Shown here: positions 1 through 7,181 of the stretch, in pieces | Position numbering within the stretch: position 1 is the stretch's first letter | How the letters are laid out: each line of letters begins with the position of its first letter | IMG/VR virus record: IMGVR_UViG_3300022752_000037 | Coordinates: 1 to 64,000 of that record | Length of the DNA stretch: 64,000 nt | Strand: one strand, 5' to 3' | Source of the DNA: a virus | The notes under the pieces: generated by a model | What the model was told of the DNA's origin: nothing | Seen by the model: only the letters and a program-made list of their open reading frames with translations | The model's database searches: none | Position numbers and translations under genes: made by a program

Positions 1-56
1 AAATGGATTGAGAAAACTTGGCAGGAGTGCCAAGAGTCTGCTTGGAAGGAGCAGGT

Positions 57-233
57 ATGAAATCCATATACAAAGGTGCTGAATACTTTGTGATCAGCAC
101 CCTGGGTGACATGATCGAACTGGCACCCACAGCACACGGTGCAGGGTCTTTTATTGTTCATAAGGACTTTGTCATTGAGTGGGATCCCACTGACACAACC
201 TACGAGCAAGAAGCAGGTAGCCGCTACAGATAA
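57..233 (+). CDS. Small early protein, unrecognised
   Basis: Not recognised. The product has 58 residues, is mixed alpha/beta in appearance, and shows no membrane segment or signal peptide. The ATG at 57 is chosen over an in-frame TTG at 18 because AAGGAG lies at 46-51, five bases upstream. It is the first of five plus-strand genes that all carry a GGAGC-type ribosome site. Its own promoter would lie before the window. Early expression is inferred from the sigma70-like promoters of its neighbours. Confidence 0.6.
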   Translation: MKSIYKGAEYFVISTLGDMIELAPTAHGAGSFIVHKDFVIEWDPTDTTYEQEAGSRYR

Positions 234-255
234 AGTGTGGCAAGAACGCAACAGG

Positions 256-284
256 TTGACAAGGCCCGATCTTTTTGCTATTAT
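256..284 (+). promoter_or_regulatory. Early sigma70-like promoter P1
   Basis: TTGACA at 256-261 and TATTAT at 279-284 are separated by 17 bp, near the bacterial sigma70 consensus. The sequence ACAGGTTGACA and an ATCTT in the spacer recur in the promoter at 496-524. Transcription would start near 291, just before the gene at 315. T4-like phages use the unmodified host holoenzyme for early genes, so this is probably an early promoter. Confidence 0.85.
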
Positions 285-314
285 ACGACTATGATGAACA
301 CAACGGAGCACAAG

Positions 315-485
315 ATGGAACAAGGCTTTTTGATAGCAGAGATCATAGACATACTGGACCGTTTGGACCGTTATGACCACGTGTTTGCCGCTAAGATGAT
401 CCAGCAGTATGACCACACGGGCCGCTTGAGCCCTAAGCAGGTCGCAGTCTTGGAGCACATAGTGGCCAAAGCCTGTTTTGCATAA
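315..485 (+). CDS. Small early protein, unrecognised
   Basis: Not recognised. The product has 56 residues, largely helical, beginning MEQGFLIAEI and ending AKACFA. Longer in-frame starts (237, 291, 294) lie within or at the start of the P1 transcript. The ATG at 315 has CGGAG at 304-308, six bases away, so it is preferred. The gene sits between promoters P1 and P2 and could be transcribed alone or read through. Function is unknown. Small host-takeover proteins are typical of this position in T4-like phages, but that is only context. Confidence 0.6.
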   Translation: MEQGFLIAEIIDILDRLDRYDHVFAAKMIQQYDHTGRLSPKQVAVLEHIVAKACFA

Positions 486-495
486 AAGCCACAGG

Positions 496-524
496 TTGAC
501 AGACCACAATCTTCGTGCTATACT
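496..524 (+). promoter_or_regulatory. Early sigma70-like promoter P2
   Basis: TTGACA at 496-501 and TATACT at 519-524 are spaced by exactly 17 bp. The flanks match P1 (ACAGGTTGACA upstream, ATCTT in the spacer, TGC just before the -10 box). The predicted start near 531 gives a short leader to the ATG at 555, with AAGGAG at 543-548. Confidence 0.87.
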
Positions 525-554
525 ACACAGACACTAGCAAACAAGGAGCGTGAA

Positions 555-761
555 ATGGGTTACAAGGTATTGGGCCGCTACGAAGATGTCATGCAGGGAT
601 TCACTGCTCGCAAGGGCTTAGAAGGCCCATTCAATTTTAACGGTCGCATACTCTACTACGATGCAAAAGAGGGTAAGTATTATGACCCGCGCAGTGACTT
701 CTATGTCAGTCATAGCGAATACTTTGAGATTGTGGGTTTTATGTCAGGAGCGAAACAATGA
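555..761 (+). CDS. Small early protein, unrecognised
   Basis: Not recognised. The product has 68 residues and is rich in aromatics (many Tyr and Phe), with a Lys/Asp-rich middle and no membrane segment. AAGGAG at 543-548 supports the ATG at 555. The stop codon overlaps the next start as ATGA (758-761), so the two genes are probably translationally coupled. It is transcribed from P2. Confidence 0.7.
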   Translation: MGYKVLGRYEDVMQGFTARKGLEGPFNFNGRILYYDAKEGKYYDPRSDFYVSHSEYFEIVGFMSGAKQ

Positions 762-970
762 TTGAAATACAAGGTTTGACCAAGAACCAAAGAATTATAG
801 CAGACTTCCTCTACCATCGGTGTGACACTCAACGTGATGTTGAAGCCGTGCTTGAGCACTATGGTAGGGATGCTCGTACAGTCTATGAGCTATTGACTGC
901 GGCTACTCTAGACCAGTATATGGCTACAGATTTGGCTGAAGAACTTATTGACTACATCAAATCTCGATAG
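758..970 (+). CDS. Small early protein, unrecognised
   Basis: Not recognised. The product has 70 residues, predicted all-helical and acidic, and begins MIEIQGLTKNQR. Its ATG overlaps the preceding stop (ATGA), and an AGGAGC ribosome site precedes it. The 3' end of the gene contains the -35 element of the next promoter (948-953), so coding and control sequence overlap. Function is unknown. Confidence 0.7.
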   Translation: MIEIQGLTKNQRIIADFLYHRCDTQRDVEAVLEHYGRDARTVYELLTAATLDQYMATDLAEELIDYIKSR

Positions 971-976
971 TATAAT
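948..976 (+). promoter_or_regulatory. Early sigma70-like promoter P3
   Basis: TTGACT at 948-953 and a perfect TATAAT at 971-976 are separated by 17 bp. The -35 box is inside the upstream gene and its stop codon lies in the spacer. The start would be near 983, followed by CGGAG at 994-998 and the ATG at 1004 of the AAA ATPase gene. Confidence 0.87.
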
Positions 977-1003
977 ACAGACATTAATTACACGGAGCGA
1001 ACG

Positions 1004-1879
1004 ATGACCAAGGCATACAAAGTACTAAGCTTAGACACTGTAAAAGGCAGTGTGGCCACACTGGCACAAGATCCTGTGGTCAAAGACCTACGCAATGAGA
1101 CTGATGAGGACATACTGACTCGTCTGCGCGAACGCTTTGAAATCTTAGACGACATGACTCGTGCTGTAAAGAAAGGCGATGTAAGGGCTATGATTGTCAC
1201 TGGCCCTCCAGGTGTGGGCAAGAGCTACGGTGTGGAAAAGGTATTGAGCAAGCATGACGTTTTTGCCAATGTAGCACAAAATGAAAAGCTTAAGAAGTAT
1301 GAAGTAGTCAAAGGTGCTATGAGTGCTTTGGGTCTCTACTCCAAGCTCTATGAGTTCCGCGCCAAGAAGAACATTCTAGTGTTTGATGACTGCGACAGTG
1401 TGCTCTTAGATGATCTTAGCTTGAACATCTTAAAGGCAGCACTGGACACGTCAAAGAAAAGAACTATACATTGGAACACGGACAGTCGTCTGCTTAAGAA
1501 CGAAGGCGTGCCCAACAAGTTTGACTTTGAAGGTGGTGCAATTTTTATAACCAACATTAAGTTTGACAACGTTAGGTCTAAGAAGCTGCGTGATCACTTG
1601 GAAGCATTGGAGTCACGCTGCCACTACTTGGACTTGACCATTGACACAGAGCGTGAGAAGATGTTGCGTATTAGGCAGGTAGTGCAGGAGTGTGGCATGT
1701 TAGATAGCTATGAGTTTGATGATGTAGCCAAGGACACACTGTTGGACTTTGTAGATGACAACAAGAAGAAGCTGCGCGAGCTTAGTCTAAGGACTGTGCT
1801 TAAAATAGCAGACTTGAAACGTAGCATGCCTAGCAACTGGCGTGCTGTAGCAGAGGTTACGTGTATGCGCCGCTCCTAA
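1004..1879 (+). CDS. AAA-family ATPase
   Basis: A 291-residue P-loop ATPase. Walker A GPPGVGKS is at residues 67-74 and Walker B ILVFDDCD at 124-131. A sensor-1-like FITNIKF is near 185, followed by an arginine-containing ESRCHYLDL that may serve as an arginine finger. This order is that of AAA+ modules. Similar single-domain ATPases occur in marine T4-like phages, but the substrate is not known to me. It is not an evident gp44 clamp-loader subunit: the size fits, but there is no clear clamp-loader signature or gp62 neighbour. It is expressed from its own strong early promoter and ends at the convergent terminator region. Confidence 0.8.
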   Translation: MTKAYKVLSLDTVKGSVATLAQDPVVKDLRNETDEDILTRLRERFEILDDMTRAVKKGDVRAMIVTGPPGVGKSYGVEKVLSKHDVFANVAQNEKLKKYEVVKGAMSALGLYSKLYEFRAKKNILVFDDCDSVLLDDLSLNILKAALDTSKKRTIHWNTDSRLLKNEGVPNKFDFEGGAIFITNIKFDNVRSKKLRDHLEALESRCHYLDLTIDTEREKMLRIRQVVQECGMLDSYEFDDVAKDTLLDFVDDNKKKLRELSLRTVLKIADLKRSMPSNWRAVAEVTCMRRS

Positions 1880-1893
1880 GGCACACAGACTAG

Positions 1894-1962
1894 ATGCAGG
1901 CCGATTCGCTCCCGGCCGTGTATTTAGCAACCTCTGCATATAAAACATCGCAATGATGTTTT
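1894..1962 (+). other. Structured transcript 3' region with repeated hairpin
   Basis: Downstream of the ATPase gene, GGCCG (1899-1903) pairs with CGGCC (1913-1917) around the loop ATTCGCTCC. AAAACATC (1942-1949) pairs perfectly with GATGTTTT (1955-1962). ATGCA (1894-1898) can pair with TGCAT (1935-1939) to enclose the first hairpin. The first hairpin sequence recurs almost exactly in the terminator at 1973-1991. It could be a 3' UTR structure, a small RNA, or the debris of a duplication: both copies can be read as the peptide ADSLPAV in different frames. Confidence 0.5.
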
Positions 1963-1964
1963 GG

Positions 1965-2009
1965 ATCCTCGAGGCCGATTCGCTCCCGGCTGTCGAGGAT
2001 TTTTTTTTT
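1965..2009 (+). terminator. Intrinsic terminator of early plus-strand operon
   Basis: ATCCTCGA (1965-1972) pairs with TCGAGGAT (1993-2000), extended inward by GGCCG/CGGCT with one bulged base, and is followed by a T run at 2000-2009. This is a strong rho-independent terminator at the meeting point of the early plus-strand genes and the minus-strand genes. Confidence 0.9.
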
Positions 2010-2202
2010 CATTACGGTGATGAGATAATTTTAGATAACGGTCCGAGGTGGGTCGGGATATAATTATAATTTTATATTTTTTATAGCGCAACGCTAACGC
2101 CCATAGGTGCAAAATCACCACCATGTGAGAAAAATACCCTACTTTAAAAATTTTCGTGACGCAGATTTTTTTCCATGCAGGACCCTTTCGGGCACGTTAC
2201 TG
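2010..2202. other. Convergent intergenic region, no gene
   Basis: About 190 AT-rich bases between the plus-strand terminator and the end of the minus-strand gene at 2203. Small inverted repeats AGCG/CGCT (near 2085-2095) and CCC/GGG around TTTC (near 2183) are visible, but neither is followed by a convincing T run. I see no supported gene here. Confidence 0.5.
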
Positions 2203-2739
2203 TTATTTTACCATTGACTGATCGTAGTTAATGATTGGAGCAGGTTCTTGTGCGTCAATTCCAGCTAGTCTACGCAGATCTTGAAGACTCTTTCCACTAG
2301 CTAGGTTTTGACCCATGTTATAGCCTTTGACCATTTTTCCCGCATGACCACCTAGACTCTGCACTGCCTGTAGGGGATCGTTCTGACTCAGTGCATGAGC
2401 AACATTAACGCCTTTAGCCAAAGTAGCTACATTTCCACCTACCACACTGGCCACACTGTTTAGAGCCTGTTTATAGTCACCCTGTTCCAGTGCGTCTATA
2501 GCTCGAGCCACTGCTTTTACCATGCGTGTTTGTGGTATGAGATCTGTCACACGATCTATAATGGGATGTTCTTTCATCCAAGTTGTCAGCTTGTTCACTA
2601 GACTCTGTGCTGTTTCTTGTTTGGAATCTATAGTGCCTATAAGCTGTTCAATTTCGTCAATATCTTGTGGTGTGGGTTGGGATTCAGGAGCAGATATTTG
2701 ACTGGGTGGTAGTCTATCGGTAACTTCTCGTATCAGCAT
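2203..2739 (-). CDS. Unrecognised protein, late gene
   Basis: Not recognised. The product has 178 residues: a Pro/Gln-rich N-terminal 30 residues, a helical middle, and a glycine/alanine-rich stretch with a VASVVGGNVATLAKG segment that looks amphipathic rather than clearly transmembrane. The C-terminal part contains LRRLAGI, resembling the RLAGL at the end of the protein encoded at 24659-26227. The late-type box ACTAAATA (2746-2753) lies six bases before the ATG and no Shine-Dalgarno is present. This suggests a late, possibly virion-associated product. Confidence 0.6.
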   Translation of the reverse strand: MLIREVTDRLPPSQISAPESQPTPQDIDEIEQLIGTIDSKQETAQSLVNKLTTWMKEHPIIDRVTDLIPQTRMVKAVARAIDALEQGDYKQALNSVASVVGGNVATLAKGVNVAHALSQNDPLQAVQSLGGHAGKMVKGYNMGQNLASGKSLQDLRRLAGIDAQEPAPIINYDQSMVK

Positions 2740-2745
2740 GATGTA

Positions 2746-2753
2746 TATTTAGT
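2746..2753 (-). promoter_or_regulatory. Late-promoter-like box, leaderless type
   Basis: ACTAAATA on the minus strand, close to the T4 late -10 element TATAAATA, ends six bases before the ATG at 2739. T4 late transcription starts about six bases past this element, so the transcript would begin at the start codon. Confidence 0.45.
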
Positions 2754-3180
2754 CTGCCCACATACTGCGAAAGTCGCCATAGTGTCTTATAGCCGTGTAA
2801 GCAGTTTCAGCCAGAAATTCAAAATGATTTCTCATAGCCTCCAGTACTGGACTAGGCACTGAACTAGTTCTAATAACATAGTCATAGCAGCTCTGTCCCA
2901 AGTCTGTGTAGTAACGTTCCGTTAGGCCTCGACGTTTACCCAGTTCAGGAAATACAGCACGAGTAAACCAACATACATTAGCAAAGGACAAGGCTTGTCC
3001 TACGGTTTGTATTCTCATGTAATGTTCTGCATAGCTAGGTCCAGGTTGCCAATCAGGTTTTTTCAGTCGATCACCAAAGATTTCAGCTTCATATTTCACT
3101 ATGTATTGAGGTATAGCCCATCCATGCAGTTCGTTAGTGTCTGTGAGTAATTGTCTAAAGATTTCGGTATGAGCTCTCAT
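2749..3180 (-). CDS. Unrecognised conserved-looking protein
   Basis: Not recognised. A soluble 143-residue protein, rich in aromatics, with many Tyr and His and no obvious motif. AAAGGAG precedes the ATG at 3180, and the late-like AATAAATA at 3203-3210 overlaps the stop codon of the helicase gene upstream. It lies immediately downstream of gp41 on the same strand. Confidence 0.65.
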   Translation of the reverse strand: MRAHTEIFRQLLTDTNELHGWAIPQYIVKYEAEIFGDRLKKPDWQPGPSYAEHYMRIQTVGQALSFANVCWFTRAVFPELGKRRGLTERYYTDLGQSCYDYVIRTSSVPSPVLEAMRNHFEFLAETAYTAIRHYGDFRSMWAD

Positions 3181-3202
3181 AGATTACTCCTTTATTACAG
3201 TA

Positions 3203-3210
3203 TATTTATT
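3203..3210 (-). promoter_or_regulatory. Late-promoter-like box
   Basis: AATAAATA on the minus strand, one base from the T4 late consensus, lies 22 bases before the ATG at 3180, with AAAGGAG between. It overlaps the TAA of the gp41 gene. Confidence 0.5.
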
Positions 3211-4603
3211 AGGTCATGTTGTTCAGTAGCTGTCTTAATTTTGTGCTTTCAACCTGCGCTGTGCTTCGCACAGTCGTGCCTTCTCTTGGGTCCACAGCAG
3301 CAGTTCTTTGTAGGTTGTTCAGTATGGAGCCAGCACGACTCTGTGTGTTCTCATCTGTCTGTGCATCTTCGCCTGGGTCTGTGATTCTCAATGTATCCAC
3401 GTTGAACTCAAGATCAATCTTCTGTCCCACACCGCTTGAACTACGTGTTTTCATCAGCTGTATTTGGTATCGTCCACGTTCACGCATAGCTCTTGATGTA
3501 AAGATGCCAAAAACGTTGTCCGCAGTCTGTATCTTGCTTAGTCCGCCACTGATATGGCTATGATCAAATTCCACTTCTTCCACTGCGCCGCGATTAAGCT
3601 GACTGGCCGTTACCAGTATGCAGTTCTTTTCCACAGCTAGGTTTCTAAGCTCTTCGCTCACATACTTGTCTTTAACAAACAAATTCTCCGCACTGATTCT
3701 CTTACTGATTGGCATCAATAAGTCCAAGTAGTCTACCAGTAGCACATCTACTCTGCGAGCTAGCTTGATTTCATATTCTTTTAGATAGCTGCGTATGTCA
3801 TTAGCAGTCTTACCCGATGGCATGTATTTGACCTGATAAGTTCCGGACTTCTTACCAATTACTCGTACACGCATTTCAACTTCGTCGATCTGTCGAAAAA
3901 TGTCTCTACTGGCTATTTCAGTAACCATACTGTCCACACGCATACTCACAAGTTCTTCGCTCAGTTCCAATGTAAGATAAACTACATTTAAACCTTGCAG
4001 TGCCCAGTTTACACCGAGATTGGCCAGGAACAAGCTCTTACCCGCACCCGATCCTCCTGCAAAGATGTTCAGTTCTCCCTTGTTCATACCTCCGAACAGT
4101 CTCTTGTCCACAGTAGTCCAGCCTGTGCTAATCTGTCCGTTTTTGTCTTTAATACGCAGTAGCCTAGCACGAGGGTCAGCAAAGTAGTCTGTGCCCATGT
4201 CTTTGGTCAGACCCACTTGTACAGCCTGCTTGACTAGATCTTCCACTGGACCATATTCTCCCTTTTCCAGTAGGTCTGCACTCTTTAGAATAGCACGTTC
4301 TAGACCTTTATGCCTAATGAATGTTTCAAAGTCCTGTAGCAGCCAATCATAGTGTTCTTCTCTCAGTTCGCCAGGGTTTGAAAATTTATTCACTGTGGCT
4401 GCATTAACGATGTCAAAGGTAGGTAGTATGTTATGTTCTACCACATAGTCGTTTATGAACCTAGCTGCTGATTGTAGTCGTCGATCAAACAGTTCCGGAT
4501 CAAAAATGCTTTGGCAGCGTACAAAAGTCTCTGCATCAGTCAGCATCATTTCGATGTATAATTTCTGTATGTCATAGCCGTAGTCTGCGTTTTGTTTTGT
4601 CAT
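3209..4603 (-). CDS. 41: Replicative DNA helicase (T4 gp41, DnaB-type)
   Basis: A 464-residue hexameric 5'-3' helicase of the DnaB/RecA fold that unwinds DNA at the fork together with primase gp61. Residues 1-150 form the helical N-terminal domain. GWTTVDKRLFGG introduces the RecA core, with Walker A GGSGAGKS at 183-190, Walker B VLLVDYLDLL near 290, and a SQLNRG motif. The length is close to T4 gp41 (475). Its ATG overlaps the stop of the carbamoyltransferase gene (ATGA, 4600-4603). Primase is encoded two genes upstream, as expected for a primosome unit. Confidence 0.95.
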   Translation of the reverse strand: MTKQNADYGYDIQKLYIEMMLTDAETFVRCQSIFDPELFDRRLQSAARFINDYVVEHNILPTFDIVNAATVNKFSNPGELREEHYDWLLQDFETFIRHKGLERAILKSADLLEKGEYGPVEDLVKQAVQVGLTKDMGTDYFADPRARLLRIKDKNGQISTGWTTVDKRLFGGMNKGELNIFAGGSGAGKSLFLANLGVNWALQGLNVVYLTLELSEELVSMRVDSMVTEIASRDIFRQIDEVEMRVRVIGKKSGTYQVKYMPSGKTANDIRSYLKEYEIKLARRVDVLLVDYLDLLMPISKRISAENLFVKDKYVSEELRNLAVEKNCILVTASQLNRGAVEEVEFDHSHISGGLSKIQTADNVFGIFTSRAMRERGRYQIQLMKTRSSSGVGQKIDLEFNVDTLRITDPGEDAQTDENTQSRAGSILNNLQRTAAVDPREGTTVRSTAQVESTKLRQLLNNMT

Positions 4604-6054
4604 GTAAAAACCTTTGTGTTGTATTGTTTTTCAAAGCGTCGAGCATCTAGCCTATCATTTACCATAGGTTCTCCTCGAATATTAAGACTAGTATTAAGTA
4701 ACATAGGGCACCCTGTAGTATCATGCCATAATTCCAATAATCGTCTTATACGACTGCCATCCTTGGGCACCGTTTGAACTCGACTAGTTCCGTCAGCATG
4801 GATTATAGCAGGAAACAGTTCGGGATGTCTACACTTACTGGTGAACTGCATATACCTATGATGCTCGGCTCGGCCTCTTATATCAAAATGTTCTTTGGCA
4901 TATTCTTCTAACACCACGGGAGCAAATGGCCTAAACTGTTGTCTTTGTTTTATACCATTAACACGATCTTTAACATCGGGACCTCTTGGGTCGGCCAGTA
5001 GGCTACGATTACCAAATGCTCTAGGTCCATATTCGGCTGCTCCTTGTGCCACTCCACAGATTCGGTGTTGTTGTAAGTATAGAACAATATCTTCAATGGT
5101 GTCTTGTGGTTCTATCGCATAGCCTAAAAACGGTGTAGTCCATGGTATATGCTCTTTGGTCACTGCTAAGACTGATCCTACTGCTGAACCAGCATCACCA
5201 GGGTTAGGCAAGATCCAAACATCGTCAAATAGGCCAAATGCTAGACTATTAGCTGAACAATTAAGGGCGCAGCCGCCCATTAATACAAGATTCGTGCTAT
5301 TAGTAAGATGTTTTCCTAAGTATAAAATATTTTTAAATAGCTCTTCGTAGACACGTTGAGTTCCTGCTGCTATGTCATAGATATCTGCAATACCTAATTC
5401 CGGTGCCCAATCCCTACATCCTCGATGTAAGTTCTGTCGAAAAGTAAAATTTTCAAAACTTTCCACAAAGTCTGATCCGATACGCGGTGCCAATTTTCGA
5501 GCTTGACCATAAGCAGCCATGCCCATTAAAATATATTCTTCTTCATTAGGTTTGAGTCCAATACGTTGCGTCATTGCACTATACCATAGACCTATACTAT
5601 GAGGATATCGTTGGCTGTAAAGTTTTTTAAGCATTCGGCCCTTGGCCTGCCAAATAGTTATAGTTTCAAATTCGCCAATAGCGTCTATGACAATCACACA
5701 GGCTTCTTCAAATTGACTGGTATAGTAACCAGCCGCAGCATGGCTATGATGATGGTAAACTGTTTGATAAGGGCAGGTAATATTATATCGTTTAAGATAA
5801 GGAGCTACTCTATTGTCTTTAAAACCCTGTCCTGCTTGGAATTGCCGTAGTGTTTTAATCCATGGACGTTCATACCAAATAACTTTATCTGGTTCTCCGA
5901 ATTGTTTGGCATGATTAACGAGATCTAAACATAGATCGGGGTCGTTTTTTACTCTACTGAATCTTTCACTGTGACTAGCAAAGACAAGATCATGTTCTTT
6001 AAAAACAGCCAGAGCAGCATCATGGCTGTTAGCACTTATGCCCCAAGTAATCAT
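4600..6054 (-). CDS. Carbamoyltransferase, NodU/CmcH family
   Basis: A 484-residue O-carbamoyltransferase. Enzymes of this family make carbamoyladenylate from carbamoyl phosphate and ATP and carbamoylate a sugar or antibiotic hydroxyl. The N-terminal Kae1-like domain opens with GISANSHDAALAVF. HHHSHAAAGYYTS at about 101-113 holds the metal-binding histidines, and VLMGGCALNCSANS and EYGPRAFGNRSLLADPR are family signatures. The C-terminal domain contains MLLNTSLN. It lies between helicase and primase genes, overlapping its neighbours by four bases on both sides. The phage substrate (modified base, glycan or host metabolite) cannot be read from sequence. Confidence 0.93.
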   Translation of the reverse strand: MITWGISANSHDAALAVFKEHDLVFASHSERFSRVKNDPDLCLDLVNHAKQFGEPDKVIWYERPWIKTLRQFQAGQGFKDNRVAPYLKRYNITCPYQTVYHHHSHAAAGYYTSQFEEACVIVIDAIGEFETITIWQAKGRMLKKLYSQRYPHSIGLWYSAMTQRIGLKPNEEEYILMGMAAYGQARKLAPRIGSDFVESFENFTFRQNLHRGCRDWAPELGIADIYDIAAGTQRVYEELFKNILYLGKHLTNSTNLVLMGGCALNCSANSLAFGLFDDVWILPNPGDAGSAVGSVLAVTKEHIPWTTPFLGYAIEPQDTIEDIVLYLQQHRICGVAQGAAEYGPRAFGNRSLLADPRGPDVKDRVNGIKQRQQFRPFAPVVLEEYAKEHFDIRGRAEHHRYMQFTSKCRHPELFPAIIHADGTSRVQTVPKDGSRIRRLLELWHDTTGCPMLLNTSLNIRGEPMVNDRLDARRFEKQYNTKVFT

Positions 6055-6167
6055 TTATAAATGAAAGGATCCTGTTCCTGTAGTTCTTTTAGTCTACGTT
6101 CAGCTAGTTTGCGTCTTTTATATTGTTTATACGGATAGCTAATCCAATCCCAAAATTTCTTAAACAT
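6051..6167 (-). CDS. Short basic protein between primase and carbamoyltransferase
   Basis: A 38-residue ORF, beginning MFKKFWDWISYPYKQYK and ending DPFIYK. A perfect AAAGGAG lies seven bases before the ATG at 6167, inside the primase 3' end. Its TGA overlaps the carbamoyltransferase start (ATGA at 6051-6054). It has an aromatic/basic N-terminus followed by a strongly charged helix. From memory, similar small proteins occur near replication genes in marine T4-like phages. Function is unknown. Confidence 0.72.
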   Translation of the reverse strand: MFKKFWDWISYPYKQYKRRKLAERRLKELQEQDPFIYK

Positions 6168-7173
6168 TTAAATCTCCTTTCAACCACTGTTTCATATGTA
6201 GTCTTATCTTTAGTTCTGTTCTGTATGTTGACGTTAATATCATATGTAATGTTTTTAATCTTCCGTATTTAACCACTGCTTCATTTATATCTTTACAAAG
6301 TTGCCAATCAGGAAAACTCACTGTCCAATCGTGTTCAATGGCCTGTTTAATAATTTTAGGGCCTTCGTGATCCTTATCTGGAACCACAATGACTTCGCGA
6401 TCTAGTTTTTTTATTAGTTGGATCTGTTGTGGGGATAATTCGCTGCCAAGTATGGCCACACCATCAATGCTAATGGCGTCAAATGGTCCTTCACAGACTA
6501 TGACAAATTTTCGTTGATAGTTTTGATTATCAAGATTAAAAACAAAGCCAGGTTGTTGTTCACTGATATACTTGGGTTTATGATCGTAGATTCGTCTAGC
6601 TGTATATCCTACAATTTGTCCTTGATATCGAAATGGAATAATGATTCTATCTGCATAATTAGGTGACCAATAGAAGTCCCAGTCAAATGGGTCAGCAAAT
6701 CCTCTATTGACTGCGTAGTCAATGATGCTGAGATATTGAGCTCCCAGTTCTTGTTCTATTTCTCCCTGCATAATATCTGTCCAATCTTTTAGAGTCATAG
6801 ATAATTGAGGTAATTCTCTAGAGGAAAATTGTGGAATACTAGTTGTATAGGTATTTTTTTTTAATTCATCTTTTAGTTTAAGACTTTCCAATGAGCATTT
6901 ACTGATCAGATCATCTGACACATTGAGCCAATGTAAGAATTTTTTAAATTTGCTAGTTAGAGGTCTGCCTGGTTGCCAACTTGTTTTAAACTGACAGTTA
7001 AAGCAATGGTAGCTTACACTGTCTGCGTTAAATATAACGCCACCACGTTGTCTAGTATCTTGGCCAGTACCATTATGGTGACAGCACACCGCGTTGAAAC
7101 TGTGCCATCCACTGGGTGTACTTTTATGTCTATAAGGTATATGTTGTCTTACAGTGTCTATGATTAGGCTCAT
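6160..7173 (-). CDS. 61: DNA primase (T4 gp61-like)
   Basis: A 337-residue primase that makes RNA primers for lagging-strand synthesis with gp41. The N-terminal zinc-binding region has CCHH at about 30-33 and CFNC at 57-60. The Toprim part contains FVIVCEGPFDAIS (the catalytic Glu) and IVVPDKDHEG (the DxD-type pair). The length matches T4 gp61 (342). The 3' end overlaps a small gene whose ribosome site lies within this reading frame. Together with gp41 it forms the primosome. Confidence 0.92.
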   Translation of the reverse strand: MSLIIDTVRQHIPYRHKSTPSGWHSFNAVCCHHNGTGQDTRQRGGVIFNADSVSYHCFNCQFKTSWQPGRPLTSKFKKFLHWLNVSDDLISKCSLESLKLKDELKKNTYTTSIPQFSSRELPQLSMTLKDWTDIMQGEIEQELGAQYLSIIDYAVNRGFADPFDWDFYWSPNYADRIIIPFRYQGQIVGYTARRIYDHKPKYISEQQPGFVFNLDNQNYQRKFVIVCEGPFDAISIDGVAILGSELSPQQIQLIKKLDREVIVVPDKDHEGPKIIKQAIEHDWTVSFPDWQLCKDINEAVVKYGRLKTLHMILTSTYRTELKIRLHMKQWLKGDLNV

Positions 7174-7181
7174 AGTACATT

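Noticed and set aside
1004-1879. Clamp-loader large subunit gp44
   Set aside because: It has an AAA core but no clamp-loader-specific motif or neighbour, so only the AAA label is kept.
1953-2063. Possible 36-residue ORF (MMFWILEADSL...) across the terminator
   Set aside because: No ribosome site; the frame passes through a perfect hairpin and T run, which explains the sequence better. Kept only as an alternative reading of the repeat.
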